Program-made: the position numbers and the translations under genes | The notes under the pieces: model-generated | Database searches by the model: none | What the model was told of the DNA's origin: nothing | What the model saw: only the letters and a program-made list of their open reading frames with translations | In this document: positions 9,042-17,567 of the stretch, in pieces | Position numbering within the stretch: position 1 is the stretch's first letter | Layout of the letters: every line of letters begins with the position of its first letter | Assembly (NCBI GenBank): GCA_040882465.1 | Contig: JBBEBG010000025.1 | Span: forward strand, 37,025-101,024 | DNA length: 64,000 nt | Direction: 5' to 3' | Source: Gemmatimonadota bacterium | GTDB taxonomy: Bacteria > Gemmatimonadota > Gemmatimonadetes > Longimicrobiales > Gaopeijiaceae

Positions 9042-10241
9042 CTACCGCTCGGCCAACCGGACGGGGCTCGCCCCGGGAAGGGTCTCGCGTAGGCCGAATA
9101 GGCCCCGCACGCGCGGGATCCGCCCGACCGCCTCCAGCACCAGGACCGTCCCGGCGAAGGAGAGTCCCAGGATCACGAGGAACTTGCCCGCGATCGGCAG
9201 TGGCCACTGCACGACGTAGAAGGCCACGATCACGATCGCGGTCTGGTGGAAAACGTAGAACGGGTAGACGCGATCCCCCCAGTAGCGCAGGGAGGGAGAG
9301 GAGAACGCCAGATACTCGCGCGCGGCCCCGGTGAGGAAGACGAGCCACGACCAGGTGGAAAGCGTGAACCCGGTCCAGAACGTGATGTGCCAGAGCGACG
9401 GATCCGCGGGGATCCGCTCGTACACGTTTCCCGGCTGCGCGAAGAGGAAAAGGCCGAGCGAGGTGAGCACGGCGGGAAAGAGCGCGCTTCGCCAGTCCCG
9501 GCCGATTGCTTGCCCGAGGCGGGGCTCCAGCATGACCGCGAAGCCGAGCACGTAGACGGGAAAGAACCAGGCGTGCGTAGCCCAGTCCCCGACGACCGCG
9601 CCCGTGGTCCGCGTAAAGTAGGGACGGAGCAGGATCTGTCCCAGGGCGAGGGGAAGGAAGAGCCAGAGGATGCCGCCGGGCCAGTCGCAAGCGCGCGAAA
9701 GCGTCCCGAGCCAACGGCGTCCGCGCGGGCTCTGGAGAAAGCGGAACGCGGGCAGGCCCACCACCGTGTACGCGAACAGGTAGGCCAGAAACCAGAGGTG
9801 GCCCCACGAGAGGTTGCCTTCAGGAAAGACGCCGTCGAAGAAATGGGGGTAAAATGCGAAGTAGCTGCCCTCGAACTCCCCGCGCGACACCCGCCGCAGG
9901 TACACCTGGGGAGGCACCACCACCAGGATGCCGGCCACCAGCGGCACGAAGAGCTTGAAGAGACGCTCCCGGAGGAAGTGGCCGCTGTCCCGGCTCCGGA
10001 GGGCGAACCAGGCGCTCTGCCCCGCGAGCATCATGAAGAGGGGCATGAGCCACGGCCCCATGAACACGGTGAACTGGCCCAGCGCCCGGCTGGGCTCCGC
10101 GTTCTCGATGTGCCAGTCGTCGATCGGGCTGAACACCTGGGCCGCGTGGGTCACGAAGACCAGGAGGATGGCGAGCAGCCGCAACCAGTCGATGTCGTCG
10201 CGGCGTGCCACTCTGAAATCCGGCGCCGTAAGGGCTTTCAC
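9042..10241 (-). CDS. Acyltransferase family 3 membrane protein
   Basis: The 399-residue product has about ten predicted membrane segments. It opens with DIDWLRLLAILLVFVTHAAQVF, a form of the family's R-x(10)-H active-site region. A later FLAYLFAYTVVGLP segment and the HQTAIV helix fit acyltransferase-3/OpgC-like proteins, which O-acylate glycans at the inner membrane. The ATG overlaps the stop of the cytochrome c gene by four bases, so it is the last gene of a reverse operon. Substrate unknown; a role in modifying an exported glycan, with the nearby deacetylase, is inference. Confidence 0.85.
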   Translation of the reverse strand: MKALTAPDFRVARRDDIDWLRLLAILLVFVTHAAQVFSPIDDWHIENAEPSRALGQFTVFMGPWLMPLFMMLAGQSAWFALRSRDSGHFLRERLFKLFVPLVAGILVVVPPQVYLRRVSRGEFEGSYFAFYPHFFDGVFPEGNLSWGHLWFLAYLFAYTVVGLPAFRFLQSPRGRRWLGTLSRACDWPGGILWLFLPLALGQILLRPYFTRTTGAVVGDWATHAWFFPVYVLGFAVMLEPRLGQAIGRDWRSALFPAVLTSLGLFLFAQPGNVYERIPADPSLWHITFWTGFTLSTWSWLVFLTGAAREYLAFSSPSLRYWGDRVYPFYVFHQTAIVIVAFYVVQWPLPIAGKFLVILGLSFAGTVLVLEAVGRIPRVRGLFGLRETLPGASPVRLAER

Positions 10242-10675
10242 GGCTCCGGAGGCCGGAGGGTCTCCAGGTAGGCGACGAGCGCGACGATTTGCGCCTCCGG
10301 GAGGTCGTCAAAGGCGGGTTTCCTGACTCCGGGCCGCGCCGCCTGGGGATCTACGATCCAGAGGCGGATCTCCGCGCCGCTCAGCCGGCCGCCGACTCCG
10401 TCCAGGGGGCTCCTCGGGCTCCCCACCCCGGCGATCGAGTGACAGGCCGAGCAACGCTGCTCCTGGTAAACCCGCCTTCCCTCGGCAAGGACAGAGTCGT
10501 GGGTCTGGACGGGTTCCTGGATCGGGGGAACCGCCTCGATGCCCGTGGACGGGGTCGCCGCGGCGACAGGTGGGACGCCCGACGCGCGCTCCTGAAGGCC
10601 TCCGAACAGGAGCGCGCCGGCGATGACCAGAATCCCGGTCCCCAGCGCGGCTCCTCTCGCCGTTTCTTCTCTCAT
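10238..10675 (-). CDS. Class I-type mono-haem cytochrome c
   Basis: This 145-residue protein has a signal anchor (GTGILVIAGALLFGGL), a Pro-rich linker and one cytochrome c domain with haem motif CSACH. The sixth-ligand Met is not obvious; the C-terminal part reads KPAFDDLPEAQIVALVAYL, typical of small periplasmic cytochromes. The ATG at 10675 has a GGGAGCGG ribosome site. It lies 16 bases after the ferric-reductase-like gene and overlaps the acyltransferase gene. It could accept or donate electrons for that flavoprotein. Its haem would be attached by the Ccm system at 42601-47987. Confidence 0.88.
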   Translation of the reverse strand: MREETARGAALGTGILVIAGALLFGGLQERASGVPPVAAATPSTGIEAVPPIQEPVQTHDSVLAEGRRVYQEQRCSACHSIAGVGSPRSPLDGVGGRLSGAEIRLWIVDPQAARPGVRKPAFDDLPEAQIVALVAYLETLRPPEP

Positions 10676-10691
10676 GGTTCCGCTCCCTCGA

Positions 10692-12011
10692 TCAGACCAG
10701 ATCGAAAAGCTCTGTATGGATCCGCGACGTGGGAATCCCCAACTCGCGGAGGTATCGGCCAACGGCCCGGTTCATGGGAACCGGACCACAGACGAAGTAC
10801 TCGAGGTCGCGCCGCTCCGTGGGGAGGTGCCGGTCCAGCATCTCCCGGGTGATCCACCCCCGCTCCCCGGCCCATCCCTCCGGCGGGTCCTCCAGCACGT
10901 GGACGACCCGAAGGTCCATGCACTTCTCGAGCTCGGCCACGGCCTCCCCCAGAGGCACCCGGTCCAGCCGGCTGTGCGCCTGGAAGAGTCGGTGCGGGCG
11001 CGTGTCTCCCCGGTCCGCGAGGGCCCGGAGCATGCTCACGATCGGCGCGACTCCGATCCCTCCCGCGATGAAGACGTACCCGGCGGCCTCCGGGCAGCGG
11101 TCGATGGAGAAGGCCCCGTAGGGGCCGTCCACGTAAGCGGCCTCCCCGGGTCGGATCCGGCCCACCGTACGGGTGAAGTCTCCGAGCTCCTTGATCGTGA
11201 ACTCGAGGCGCCCTCCGGGGGAGGGGCTGGAGGCGATGGAGAACGGGTGCTCCTTCATGGCGAAGGGGGAGTGGCCCAGGGAGACCCACGCGAACTGGCC
11301 CGGGTCGAACGAAAACCCCTCGTGTCCCTCGGGCTCCAGGGCCAGCGTCCACGAGTCCCCGGGCTCCGGTCGCACGTCGGTGACCCGAAAGGGGGAGCGA
11401 AGCAGGCGCCAGGGCCCGAGCACCCTCACCCAGACGACGATCCCGACAAGGGAGAAGCCGATCCCGACCCATAGAACGCGAACCGCGGGCGTCCCCGCGT
11501 AATACCCGATTCCCCCCATATGCGCGAGGGCGAGGCCCACGGCCCCCGAGGCGAGGAGGAGATGCGCGACCCGCCAGGCCTCGTATGGAATCCGGAGCCG
11601 CTTTCGCCAGGCGGAGCTCGCCACGAGGACGAGAAGGAGGAAGAGGGAGGTGGTTCCGGCCGCCATCTCCCACGGCGCGGCGAACGGGTTCATGTAGGAG
11701 AGGAGCGCGGGATTGATCGCGATCAGTACTACCGGGTGCGCGAGCAGGACCGCGACCGCCACGTACGCGAGGTAGCGGTGAAAGTAGTAAATCGCGTCGA
11801 TCCCGAAGGGGGCCGTGGCCCGGCGAAAGCGGGCGGTGAGGAGGAACTGCACGCCCATCATGACGAGTCCCGCGAAGCCGAAGCCGATCGCCACGTCCCA
11901 CCAGAACCCTCCCCCCGCCGGGGTCGGAGCCAGGAGCAGGACGACGAGCGGCGTGAGCACGACAGCCAGATAGACGGCGAGCCAGAACGCCCCGTGAAGC
12001 ACGGTTCTCAT
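10692..12011 (-). CDS. Ferric-reductase-like membrane protein with FNR-type flavin domain
   Basis: This 439-residue protein has an N-terminal membrane part of about six segments with paired His candidates (FHRYLAYVAVAVLLAHP; WRVAHLLLASGAVGLALAHMGG) typical of b-haem ferric reductases. The C-terminal half has an FNR-like module: FAD motif HPFSIASSP, NAD(P)-binding FIAGGIGVAPIVSMLRAL, and the closing EYFVCGPVPMNRAV. It probably moves electrons from cytoplasmic NAD(P)H across the membrane to a periplasmic acceptor, perhaps the adjacent cytochrome c. It is second in the reverse operon. The natural acceptor cannot be told from the sequence. Confidence 0.87.
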   Translation of the reverse strand: MRTVLHGAFWLAVYLAVVLTPLVVLLLAPTPAGGGFWWDVAIGFGFAGLVMMGVQFLLTARFRRATAPFGIDAIYYFHRYLAYVAVAVLLAHPVVLIAINPALLSYMNPFAAPWEMAAGTTSLFLLLVLVASSAWRKRLRIPYEAWRVAHLLLASGAVGLALAHMGGIGYYAGTPAVRVLWVGIGFSLVGIVVWVRVLGPWRLLRSPFRVTDVRPEPGDSWTLALEPEGHEGFSFDPGQFAWVSLGHSPFAMKEHPFSIASSPSPGGRLEFTIKELGDFTRTVGRIRPGEAAYVDGPYGAFSIDRCPEAAGYVFIAGGIGVAPIVSMLRALADRGDTRPHRLFQAHSRLDRVPLGEAVAELEKCMDLRVVHVLEDPPEGWAGERGWITREMLDRHLPTERRDLEYFVCGPVPMNRAVGRYLRELGIPTSRIHTELFDLV

Positions 12012-12052
12012 TCCGTCACCCCGGTCCCGACATCAGAGTCCAGTCCCGACAA

Positions 12053-12793
12053 TCAGAAGAAGGTGAGCGGGGTGGTGAAGTCGAAGCCCCACATCGTGCG
12101 GCTCCCCATCGAGCTTCCCTGGAGCGTGGTCGTGGCGGCGTTCGTGGCGTGGAAGGAGACCGAATGCGGGCTCCTCGGGATCCAGAGCTGGAGGCCGGCG
12201 CTCCAGGCGATCTTCTCCCCCGCCTCCCGGTCCACCACGGACACGACGTCGGCGGCGAGCGCGACCGAAGGGCGGAGCCGGGCCAGGATGCCCGCCCCCA
12301 GGGCGACCCGCGAGTCCCCCGAGCGGTAGGCATCCGAGAAGGCCCGGACGGAGCCGAAGAGCTGAAGCTCGGACACCGGGAGCCGGACGGACACCTCGCC
12401 GTCGAAGCTCTCGGCCGCCGTGTTGTAGGCCGCCGCCACGGCCAGGCCGACCGGCGCCCCCTCCACCGGCCTCAAGGGCGCCCACCGGGCGAAGAGCTCC
12501 AACTCGTTCGACCTCCCTACCGTGGATCGGCTGGCATACTGGGCCGCGAGCAGCACATCGGTCCGGACCGGATACCCGACCATGGAACTCGTGGACGCGG
12601 TCGCGCGGTTCTCACCGCCCCGCCGCACGCGCCACATCCGATGGACGAAGGTGAGGTGAAGCTCATCGCCGATCCAGTCGCCCTGGAGGTTCGGCGTGCG
12701 CTCCAGCACGGACTGGGCGCGAGCGCCCTGGGGCGGCGCGAGGAGGATGGAGAGAACGAGGAGGGCCGAAAGGCCGATCACTCGAGCCGTCAT
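12053..12793 (-). CDS. DUF5777-like outer-membrane beta-barrel protein
   Basis: This 246-residue protein has a cleavable signal (RVIGLSALLVLSILLAPPQGARAQ) followed by alternating amphipathic strands and a terminal strand ending in Phe (GFDFTTPLTFF), as in outer-membrane barrels. The layout resembles DUF5777 proteins, which often accompany periplasmic cytochromes. The start at ATG 12793 follows a GAGGAG site. It is the first gene of the reverse operon, 41 bases before the ferric-reductase-like gene, so a role as an outer-membrane partner of that redox chain is plausible but unproven. Confidence 0.7.
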   Translation of the reverse strand: MTARVIGLSALLVLSILLAPPQGARAQSVLERTPNLQGDWIGDELHLTFVHRMWRVRRGGENRATASTSSMVGYPVRTDVLLAAQYASRSTVGRSNELELFARWAPLRPVEGAPVGLAVAAAYNTAAESFDGEVSVRLPVSELQLFGSVRAFSDAYRSGDSRVALGAGILARLRPSVALAADVVSVVDREAGEKIAWSAGLQLWIPRSPHSVSFHATNAATTTLQGSSMGSRTMWGFDFTTPLTFF

Positions 12794-13025
12794 GGTGGGC
12801 TCCTCAGGTTGGTCGTATTGGGCATGAAAAGGACCGGAGGTTCCGGTCTCGCGAGAGCTCACGTTCAGGCGGAGGTCCGCCGGAGCTCTCGGGATGAGGG
12901 GAATGCAGTAACTGTGCCGACCACCGGATCCTGGCGCCGCGGCGGTACTCCGGGGACGGAGAGGGCGACCCGTCCCCCGCCGGGTCCCGATATGAGACAA
13001 AACGACCCGTGCATAAAGGGCCGGC

Positions 13026-13041
13026 GGCGGGGCCCGTGCCT
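13026..13041 (-). promoter_or_regulatory. Weak sigma-54-like match upstream of the redox operon
   Basis: On the minus strand, AGGCACGGGCCCCGCC has GG (13040-13039) and GC (13028-13027) 10 bases apart and the CACGG core. The -12 block is CCGC rather than TTGC. It is about 235 bases from the barrel-protein ATG. In GC-rich DNA this level of match can be chance. Confidence 0.2.
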
Positions 13042-13072
13042 CTGTTTGCGCGCTCCGACGCCACGTGCCGAC

Positions 13073-13089
13073 CTGGCACGGGATCTGCG
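13073..13089 (+). promoter_or_regulatory. Sigma-54-type -24/-12 promoter for ftsH
   Basis: CTGGCACGGGATCTGCG matches the -24/-12 consensus with a complete CTGGCACGG block and CTGC at -12. GG (13075-13076) and GC (13087-13088) are exactly 10 bases apart. It lies about 80 bases before the ftsH ATG, leaving a leader of roughly 70 bases. This is the best -24 half-site in the window. Confidence 0.6.
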
Positions 13090-13170
13090 CTTCCCGCCGT
13101 CGTCGGCCCCGAACCAAGTCGGTGCGGCTGGCCGCGACGATCGTCCCAACCTATTCCGGGCGTAGCTTCC

Positions 13171-15030
13171 ATGACCGACTCCGTCCGGGACATTCTCCGC
13201 ACCGCGGTCCGCGTCGCCCTGATGCTCGGGGTCGCCTGGGCCGTCGTCTTCCTCAGCCGCGGGGGCCTCGAGGGCGTCCGGCCCGAGGCGGTAGCCTACT
13301 CGCGCTTCCTGGAAGCACTCGACCGGGAGGAAGTGGCGGAGGTGTCGATCTCGCCCGAGGCCGTCGTCTGGCGCGAGCGGGCTGCTCCCGAAGGCGTCGT
13401 CTTCCGCGCTGTGCGGGTTCCCGGGGTCGATGACGCGGAGATCGTGGCCCGCCTCCACGAGACCGGCGCCCTGATCGTGGGGGAGTTCCCTGGAGAGGGG
13501 TGGGGCCCGGTGCTCGTGTGGCTCCTCCCCATGGGCGTCCTGCTCCTCTTCTGGGCCTGGTTCCTCCGTGGAATGGCGGGGAGAGGACGCCCGGAGGCGC
13601 TAAGCTTCGGCTCCAGCCGGCCGAAGATCTGGGACCAGACCACCGCCCGCGCGACGTTCGATGACGTGGCCGGGGTGGACGAAGCGGTGACGGAGCTCCG
13701 CGAAGTCGTGGACTTCCTCCGTAACAAGGAGCGCTATACCCGGATCGGGGCGCGCATCCCCAAGGGAGTCCTCCTCGTGGGTCCCACGGGCACGGGCAAG
13801 ACTCTTCTCGCCCGTGCCACTGCCGGTGAGGCGGGGGTGCCGTTCTTCACCACCTCCGGCGCCGAGTTCGTCGAGATGTTCGTCGGCGTAGGCGCGGCGC
13901 GAGTCCGGGATCTCTTTCGTCAAGCCAGGGAGAGGGCTCCGTGCATCGTGTTCATCGACGAGATCGACGGGCTCGGGAAGACCCGGGCGGGACCGGGCTC
14001 ACCCGTGAGCAACGACGAACGGGAGCAGACGCTGAACCAGCTCCTGATCGAGTTGGACGGGTTCGACGCCTCGGGCGGAGTCATCATGATGGCCGCCACC
14101 AACCGTCCGGACCTCCTCGACCCGGCGCTTCAGCGGCCGGGGCGCTTCGATCGTCAGATCTTCGTGGACCGCCCGGACCTGCGGGGCCGGGAGGCGATCC
14201 TGGCCATCCACGCGCGCCGAATTCAGCTCGAACCCAACGTGGACCTGAGGGTCGTGGCGGCCCGTACACCCGGGTTCGCCGGGGCTCAGCTCGCGAACGT
14301 CGTGAACGAGGCGGCTCTGCTTGCGGTGCGTGGCTATCGAGAGCGCGTCACGATGAAGGACCTGGACGAAGCCATCGACCGGGTCATGGCCGGGCTGGAG
14401 CGGACCAGCCGTGCACTCATCGCACGAGAGCACGAGATCGTGGCCCACCACGAAATGGGGCATGCGCTCGTCGGGATGCTCCTTCCCAACGCCGATCCCG
14501 TCCACAAGGTCAGCATCGTTCCGCGTGGAGCCACAGCGCTCGGCGTTACCATCCAAACCCCTCTGCACGACCGCTATCTCCTGAGCGAATCGGAACTGCG
14601 GGACCGCCTGACCGTGGAGCTCGCCGGGCGCGCCGCCGAGGAGATCGTCTTCGGGGAGGGGAGCACGGGATCCGCCGACGACCTTCAGGGGGCAACGGAG
14701 CTCGCCCGCCGGATGGCCACCCAGTTCGGGATGACGGAAGGAGTGGGGCCCGTCTCCCTGGAGGACGGACCGGGCGCTTCCTTCAGCGAGCTTTCCCTGC
14801 TTCCTCAACGGTATTCGGAGGCGACCGCGCGTGCGGTCGATCGCGAGGTGCGCCGGCTCGTAGAGGAGGCCTATTCCCGCGCCCTGCTTCTTCTCCGCGA
14901 GAAAGAGGACGTCCTTCGTACCCTGGCCAAGGAACTCAAGGAAAGGGAAGTCCTCGAGGGGGAGGAGCTGGCGAGCCGGATGCAGGAGTTGGGATGCTTC
15001 GCGCCGGAGGTCTCGGGGTCGCCTCGATAA
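13171..15030 (+). CDS. ftsH: FtsH-family ATP-dependent zinc metalloprotease
   Basis: This is a 619-residue membrane AAA+ protease. Two N-terminal membrane segments flank a short periplasmic domain (about residues 10-130). The AAA module shows Walker A GPTGTGKT, Walker [10 protein letters not shown] and the second region of homology [20 protein letters not shown]. The zinc site is HEMGH with the downstream Asp ligand in [14 protein letters not shown]. It degrades misfolded or regulatory membrane and cytosolic proteins. Walker A has T where P is usual (GPPGTGKT). It lies alone at the end of the stress island behind a sigma-54-like promoter, so it may be an additional, stress-induced FtsH; whether another copy exists cannot be seen here. 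Confidence 0.93.
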   Translation: MTDSVRDILRTAVRVALMLGVAWAVVFLSRGGLEGVRPEAVAYSRFLEALDREEVAEVSISPEAVVWRERAAPEGVVFRAVRVPGVDDAEIVARLHETGALIVGEFPGEGWGPVLVWLLPMGVLLLFWAWFLRGMAGRGRPEALSFGSSRPKIWDQTTARATFDDVAGVDEAVTELREVVDFLRNKERYTRIGARIPKGVLLVGPTGTGKTLLARATAGEAGVPFFTTSGAEFVEMFVGVGAARVRDLFRQARERAPCIVFIDEIDGLGKTRAGPGSPVSNDEREQTLNQLLIELDGFDASGGVIMMAATNRPDLLDPALQRPGRFDRQIFVDRPDLRGREAILAIHARRIQLEPNVDLRVVAARTPGFAGAQLANVVNEAALLAVRGYRERVTMKDLDEAIDRVMAGLERTSRALIAREHEIVAHHEMGHALVGMLLPNADPVHKVSIVPRGATALGVTIQTPLHDRYLLSESELRDRLTVELAGRAAEEIVFGEGSTGSADDLQGATELARRMATQFGMTEGVGPVSLEDGPGASFSELSLLPQRYSEATARAVDREVRRLVEEAYSRALLLLREKEDVLRTLAKELKEREVLEGEELASRMQELGCFAPEVSGSPR

Positions 15031-15083
15031 CGGAGGAGATAGATGGGCGCAGGACGATATCGCCGACCCTAGCCTCCGCCGCG

Positions 15084-15155
15084 ATGTTCGCCGGCATCCT
15101 CGAGATCTCGGTGGACGCGTCCATCTCCATCGACGACGAGCAGCGGATCATCCTC
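15084..15155 (+). pseudogene. PAS-domain fragment of a sensor protein
   Basis: The short frame [19 protein letters not shown], then RIIL, is the start of a PAS domain as found in sensor kinases. It breaks at TAA where the family would continue LFN. No kinase or further PAS sequence follows. The break coincides with the beginning of a dCTP deaminase tail in another frame, so this is the left side of a deletion junction. Confidence 0.6.
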
Positions 15156-15306
15156 TAACACGACGCCGCTCCCCGCGAAGATCTATGCGAACGAGGGGAT
15201 CGCGCAGCTCATCTTCTTCCAGAGCGACGAGGAACCGGAGACGGCGTACGAGGACCGGAAGGGGAAGTACCGGGACCACCAGGGCGTGACCCTGCCCAAG
15301 CTCTGA
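15154..15306 (+). pseudogene. C-terminal fragment of dCTP deaminase
   Basis: Fifty codons read [18 protein letters not shown], then a FFQSD segment and [19 protein letters not shown] before TGA at 15304-15306. This matches the C-terminal end of the Pseudomonas-type dCTP deaminase (dcd). The first roughly three quarters of the enzyme, with its catalytic Glu, is missing. It directly abuts the PAS fragment, so neither gene is functional here. From 15307 to 15566 I see nothing further. Confidence 0.65.
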
Positions 15307-15566
15307 GCGCCTCCGCGTCCCTGAAACGAAAGCCGCGTTTGGGCCGAAGGCCCGCTGTGAGTGAAGCGAGCCCCCCTGTCCCAATTCGTCGTAGCCACCG
15401 GGCCGATTTGTCCCCATCGGACGCATTCGCTGTCGGCGCCGGGACGGCCAACTATCTGACCCACAACTCCTTCGCCTCTCCGGTGCCGCAGTTCCTCCGT
15501 GGCCCGCCGAATGCACCCTGCGCTCGGTCGTAGTTCACCCATACTGTCGAACCGCAGGAGGATGGC

Positions 15567-16019
15567 ATGGCTTTGAGGATTCGCGAGACTCTGATCTTTG
15601 TCGGCGGGCTCGTCGCCCTCGCCGGATGCGGAGACGGTGGGACGGGCCCCAGTGAGGTGGAGCTCAGCGGGACGTGGGCCGCGACGGAGATCGAATTCGC
15701 GAGCATCGCGAACCCGAGCCTGAAAGTCGAGATCGTCGCCTTGGGCGCCGCGGCGACGCTGACGCTCCTCGAAAATGGGAACTGGACGCTGATCCTCACC
15801 GAGCCGGGCGAATCTCCCCGGAGTTTCGGCGGCACATGGACCGCCACCAGTGAAGTCCTCGACCTCACTCTCACCTTCGGTTTCATCGGGGAGTGGCAAT
15901 TCGAGATGGCCCTCGCCGGGGATACCTTGACGCTCTCCGGAGCTCACATGGAGTTCGATGTGGACGGGGACGAGCAGGACGAGGCCGCAACGCTGAGGAT
16001 GGTGTTGGCGAGGGAGTGA
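15567..16019 (+). CDS. Lipocalin-like lipoprotein, hypothetical
   Basis: This 150-residue protein has a lipoprotein signal with lipobox LAGC at about residues 18-21, so it is probably anchored in a membrane facing the periplasm. The mature part is built of short strands with repeating pattern (LSGTWAATEIEF, GNWTLILTEPG, FGGTWTATSEVLDL, GDTLTLSGAHMEFD), like the lipocalin-type lipoproteins that begin with a GTW motif. An AGGAGG site stands seven bases before the ATG. No operon partner. Function unknown. Confidence 0.75.
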   Translation: MALRIRETLIFVGGLVALAGCGDGGTGPSEVELSGTWAATEIEFASIANPSLKVEIVALGAAATLTLLENGNWTLILTEPGESPRSFGGTWTATSEVLDLTLTFGFIGEWQFEMALAGDTLTLSGAHMEFDVDGDEQDEAATLRMVLARE

Positions 16020-16179
16020 AAGCCTGAGTTTGGTCCGGCCGTTCGGGTCCGGCGCCGGGAGGCGGTAGACCAGCCGAGCGTCCGGTGAGGCAAGGGAGGC
16101 GGATCCCTCGGGAGCGTGAAGGCGCTCGAGGGCGAGGGGCCTCTGCGCGCAGTAGCGGACGAGCGAGTCAATCCCAAAG

Positions 16180-16265
16180 TTAGGGCGTGTTCACACTAAC
16201 GCAGAGCCTCTGCGATGAGTGCGAAGTGGATGAAGGCGGTGGAAATCAGGCCCCGCATCGTCATG
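16180..16265 (-). mobile_element. Possible end remnant of an IS5-like insertion sequence
   Basis: On the minus strand a broken frame ends MTMRGLISTAFIHFALIAEALR before TAG at 16198-16196. This resembles the hydrophobic last helix of DDE transposases. Just past the stop is AGTGTGAACACGCCC followed by TAA, a plausible IS terminal repeat bounded by a TTAG tetranucleotide (YTAR, the IS5-type target). Only about 22 codons remain. It is truncated beside the PIN gene. Recognition rests on pattern memory alone. Confidence 0.35.
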
Positions 16266-16275
16266 GAACTCGGTC

Positions 16276-16695
16276 TTAGTCCGATGCACGGAGGAGGGCC
16301 AGGAGTTCGGAAGGGGAAGCGACGGGGCCCGATGCATTTCGGAAGTCGTCGGAAATCCGAGTGACCAGGTAGTCCACGGCTCCTTCGGCAGCGCTGAGGG
16401 CCAGAAGGGCGTCTTCGAAGTCAGTCCAGTGTAGGGCGAGCGCCTTGAGAATGGCATCCTGGTCGATGGGAGCCACTGTGACGAGGTCCAGCAGGTCGAC
16501 GATTGCGGTCGTGGCACGCTCGGCTCCAAGGTGTTTGGAACAGAGGTAGCAGAGCGTCGTGGCGGAATGGGCAGCAACGATCCCGTGAACGTCGTCGGAC
16601 TCAAGTAAGGACATGACGCTTGCGGAGTGCGCGAACCACGGCTCTCGCTTGGCCAGGACGTCGAACACGATGTTGGCATCGAGGAATAGCCTCAA
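16276..16695 (-). CDS. PIN-domain toxin (VapC-like ribonuclease)
   Basis: This 139-residue PIN protein opens LRLFLDANIVFDVLAKREPW, with the first acidic residue in FLDANI. It has conserved acidic positions in TDFEDALLA and in the closing VTRISDDF. PIN toxins cleave tRNA or other RNA with Mg2+ or Mn2+. The start is TTG 16695, which overlaps the TGA of an upstream antitoxin fragment (TTGA), so the toxin was translationally coupled to that gene. The antitoxin is truncated, leaving the toxin without an obvious partner. Codon use and base composition here are less GC-rich than in neighbouring core genes, suggesting acquisition. Confidence 0.8.
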   Translation of the reverse strand: MRLFLDANIVFDVLAKREPWFAHSASVMSLLESDDVHGIVAAHSATTLCYLCSKHLGAERATTAIVDLLDLVTVAPIDQDAILKALALHWTDFEDALLALSAAEGAVDYLVTRISDDFRNASGPVASPSELLALLRASD

Positions 16696-16808
16696 TTCGT
16701 GTACTTGTCCTCGAGATGGGAGAGATACTCGTCGAGTGAGGCCGCGCTGGGGAGAATGCCTGCCAGTCTTCGGACCGCGGGAGAAATCGGCGTGGCGCGT
16801 CCCGATAT
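16692..16808 (-). pseudogene. Truncated antitoxin remnant upstream of the PIN toxin
   Basis: The last 38 codons read RATPISPAVRRLAGILPSA, then SLDEYLSHLEDKYTN, matching the C-terminal tail of DUF6364-type antitoxins (SPxVRxLxGV...YLEDKY). The N-terminal DNA-binding part is absent. In another frame just upstream, EEYVGWDGEATKSFTDIG could be the preceding segment after a one-base shift, but nothing further is recognisable before the divergent reductase gene at 16906. The stop overlaps the toxin's TTG start. Confidence 0.55.
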
Positions 16809-16905
16809 CCGTGAAGGACTTCGTAGCTTCCCCGTCCCACCCCACGTACTCTTCTGCCCTGACCGGCGGGGACGGGCTCTCGTGCTGAAACGTGGGGGCG
16901 GAACG

Positions 16906-17472
16906 ATGGCGGACGCTGATTCTTGCGTGACGATCCACATGGTAGCGAGCCTCGACGGCTTCATCGCTCGAAAGGACGGGAGCGTAGACTGGCTAGAAAC
17001 CTCGGACGAGTTCGAAGACGGGGAGACGCTGGACCCGGAAACTGTCGAGGAGTTTCTCACGGCGATCGACTGCTACGTCATGGGGTCTCGAACCTATGAG
17101 ACCGCCTTGGATCTTGAGGCGAAGGGGTTCGGTTGGTCCTACGGCGACAAGCCCATCTTCGTCCTCACGAGCCGAGAGTTTTCGAAGACCCGGGATGCGG
17201 TCGAGTTCTATTCTGGCGATCTCCGGGCACTGGTGAATGAGCGGCTGAGACCAACCTTCCGTAACATCTGGGTTGTGGGAGGTGGCGCAGTTTCGGGTGC
17301 ATGTCTTCGCCTCGGCTTGGCCGACGAAGTTCGCTACTCGATCATGCCCATCTTGATCGGTGACGGCATCTCCTTCTTCGAGGGGCTCGACAGAGACGTG
17401 GAGCTTCACCTGTTGGAGGTGAAGGCGTACAAGAGTGGCATGCTTGCGCTTCGCCACGAGGTTCGGAAGTAG
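16906..17472 (+). CDS. Dihydrofolate-reductase-like (RibD C-terminal family) protein
   Basis: The 188-residue product belongs to the DHFR-like RibD_C group (YyaP/YwjB type): HMVASLDGFIARKDGSVDWL at the start, then YVMGSRTYE, KPIFVLTSRE and NIWVVGGGAVSGACLRLGL, with a LADEVRYSIMPILIGDG end. Members are NAD(P)H-dependent reductases of uncertain substrate, often carried on mobile or accessory DNA. ATG 16906 is chosen because homology begins at once; the upstream extension is the antitoxin scar. It is isolated, in the less GC-rich accessory zone. Confidence 0.85.
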   Translation: MADADSCVTIHMVASLDGFIARKDGSVDWLETSDEFEDGETLDPETVEEFLTAIDCYVMGSRTYETALDLEAKGFGWSYGDKPIFVLTSREFSKTRDAVEFYSGDLRALVNERLRPTFRNIWVVGGGAVSGACLRLGLADEVRYSIMPILIGDGISFFEGLDRDVELHLLEVKAYKSGMLALRHEVRK

Positions 17473-17567
17473 GGGTAAAGGACTCAGCCGATCCTGGCGA
17501 CGGACCAAGCGCCCTGTGTGTGCGATGACGGAATTTCACGGTCCTAGTTTCAGCGGTCGGCGGCAGT

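Noticed and set aside
13941..15083. A second open frame overlapping ftsH that leads into the PAS fragment
   Set aside because: It is an Arg-rich shadow of ftsH; only the last about 25 codons resemble a PAS domain.
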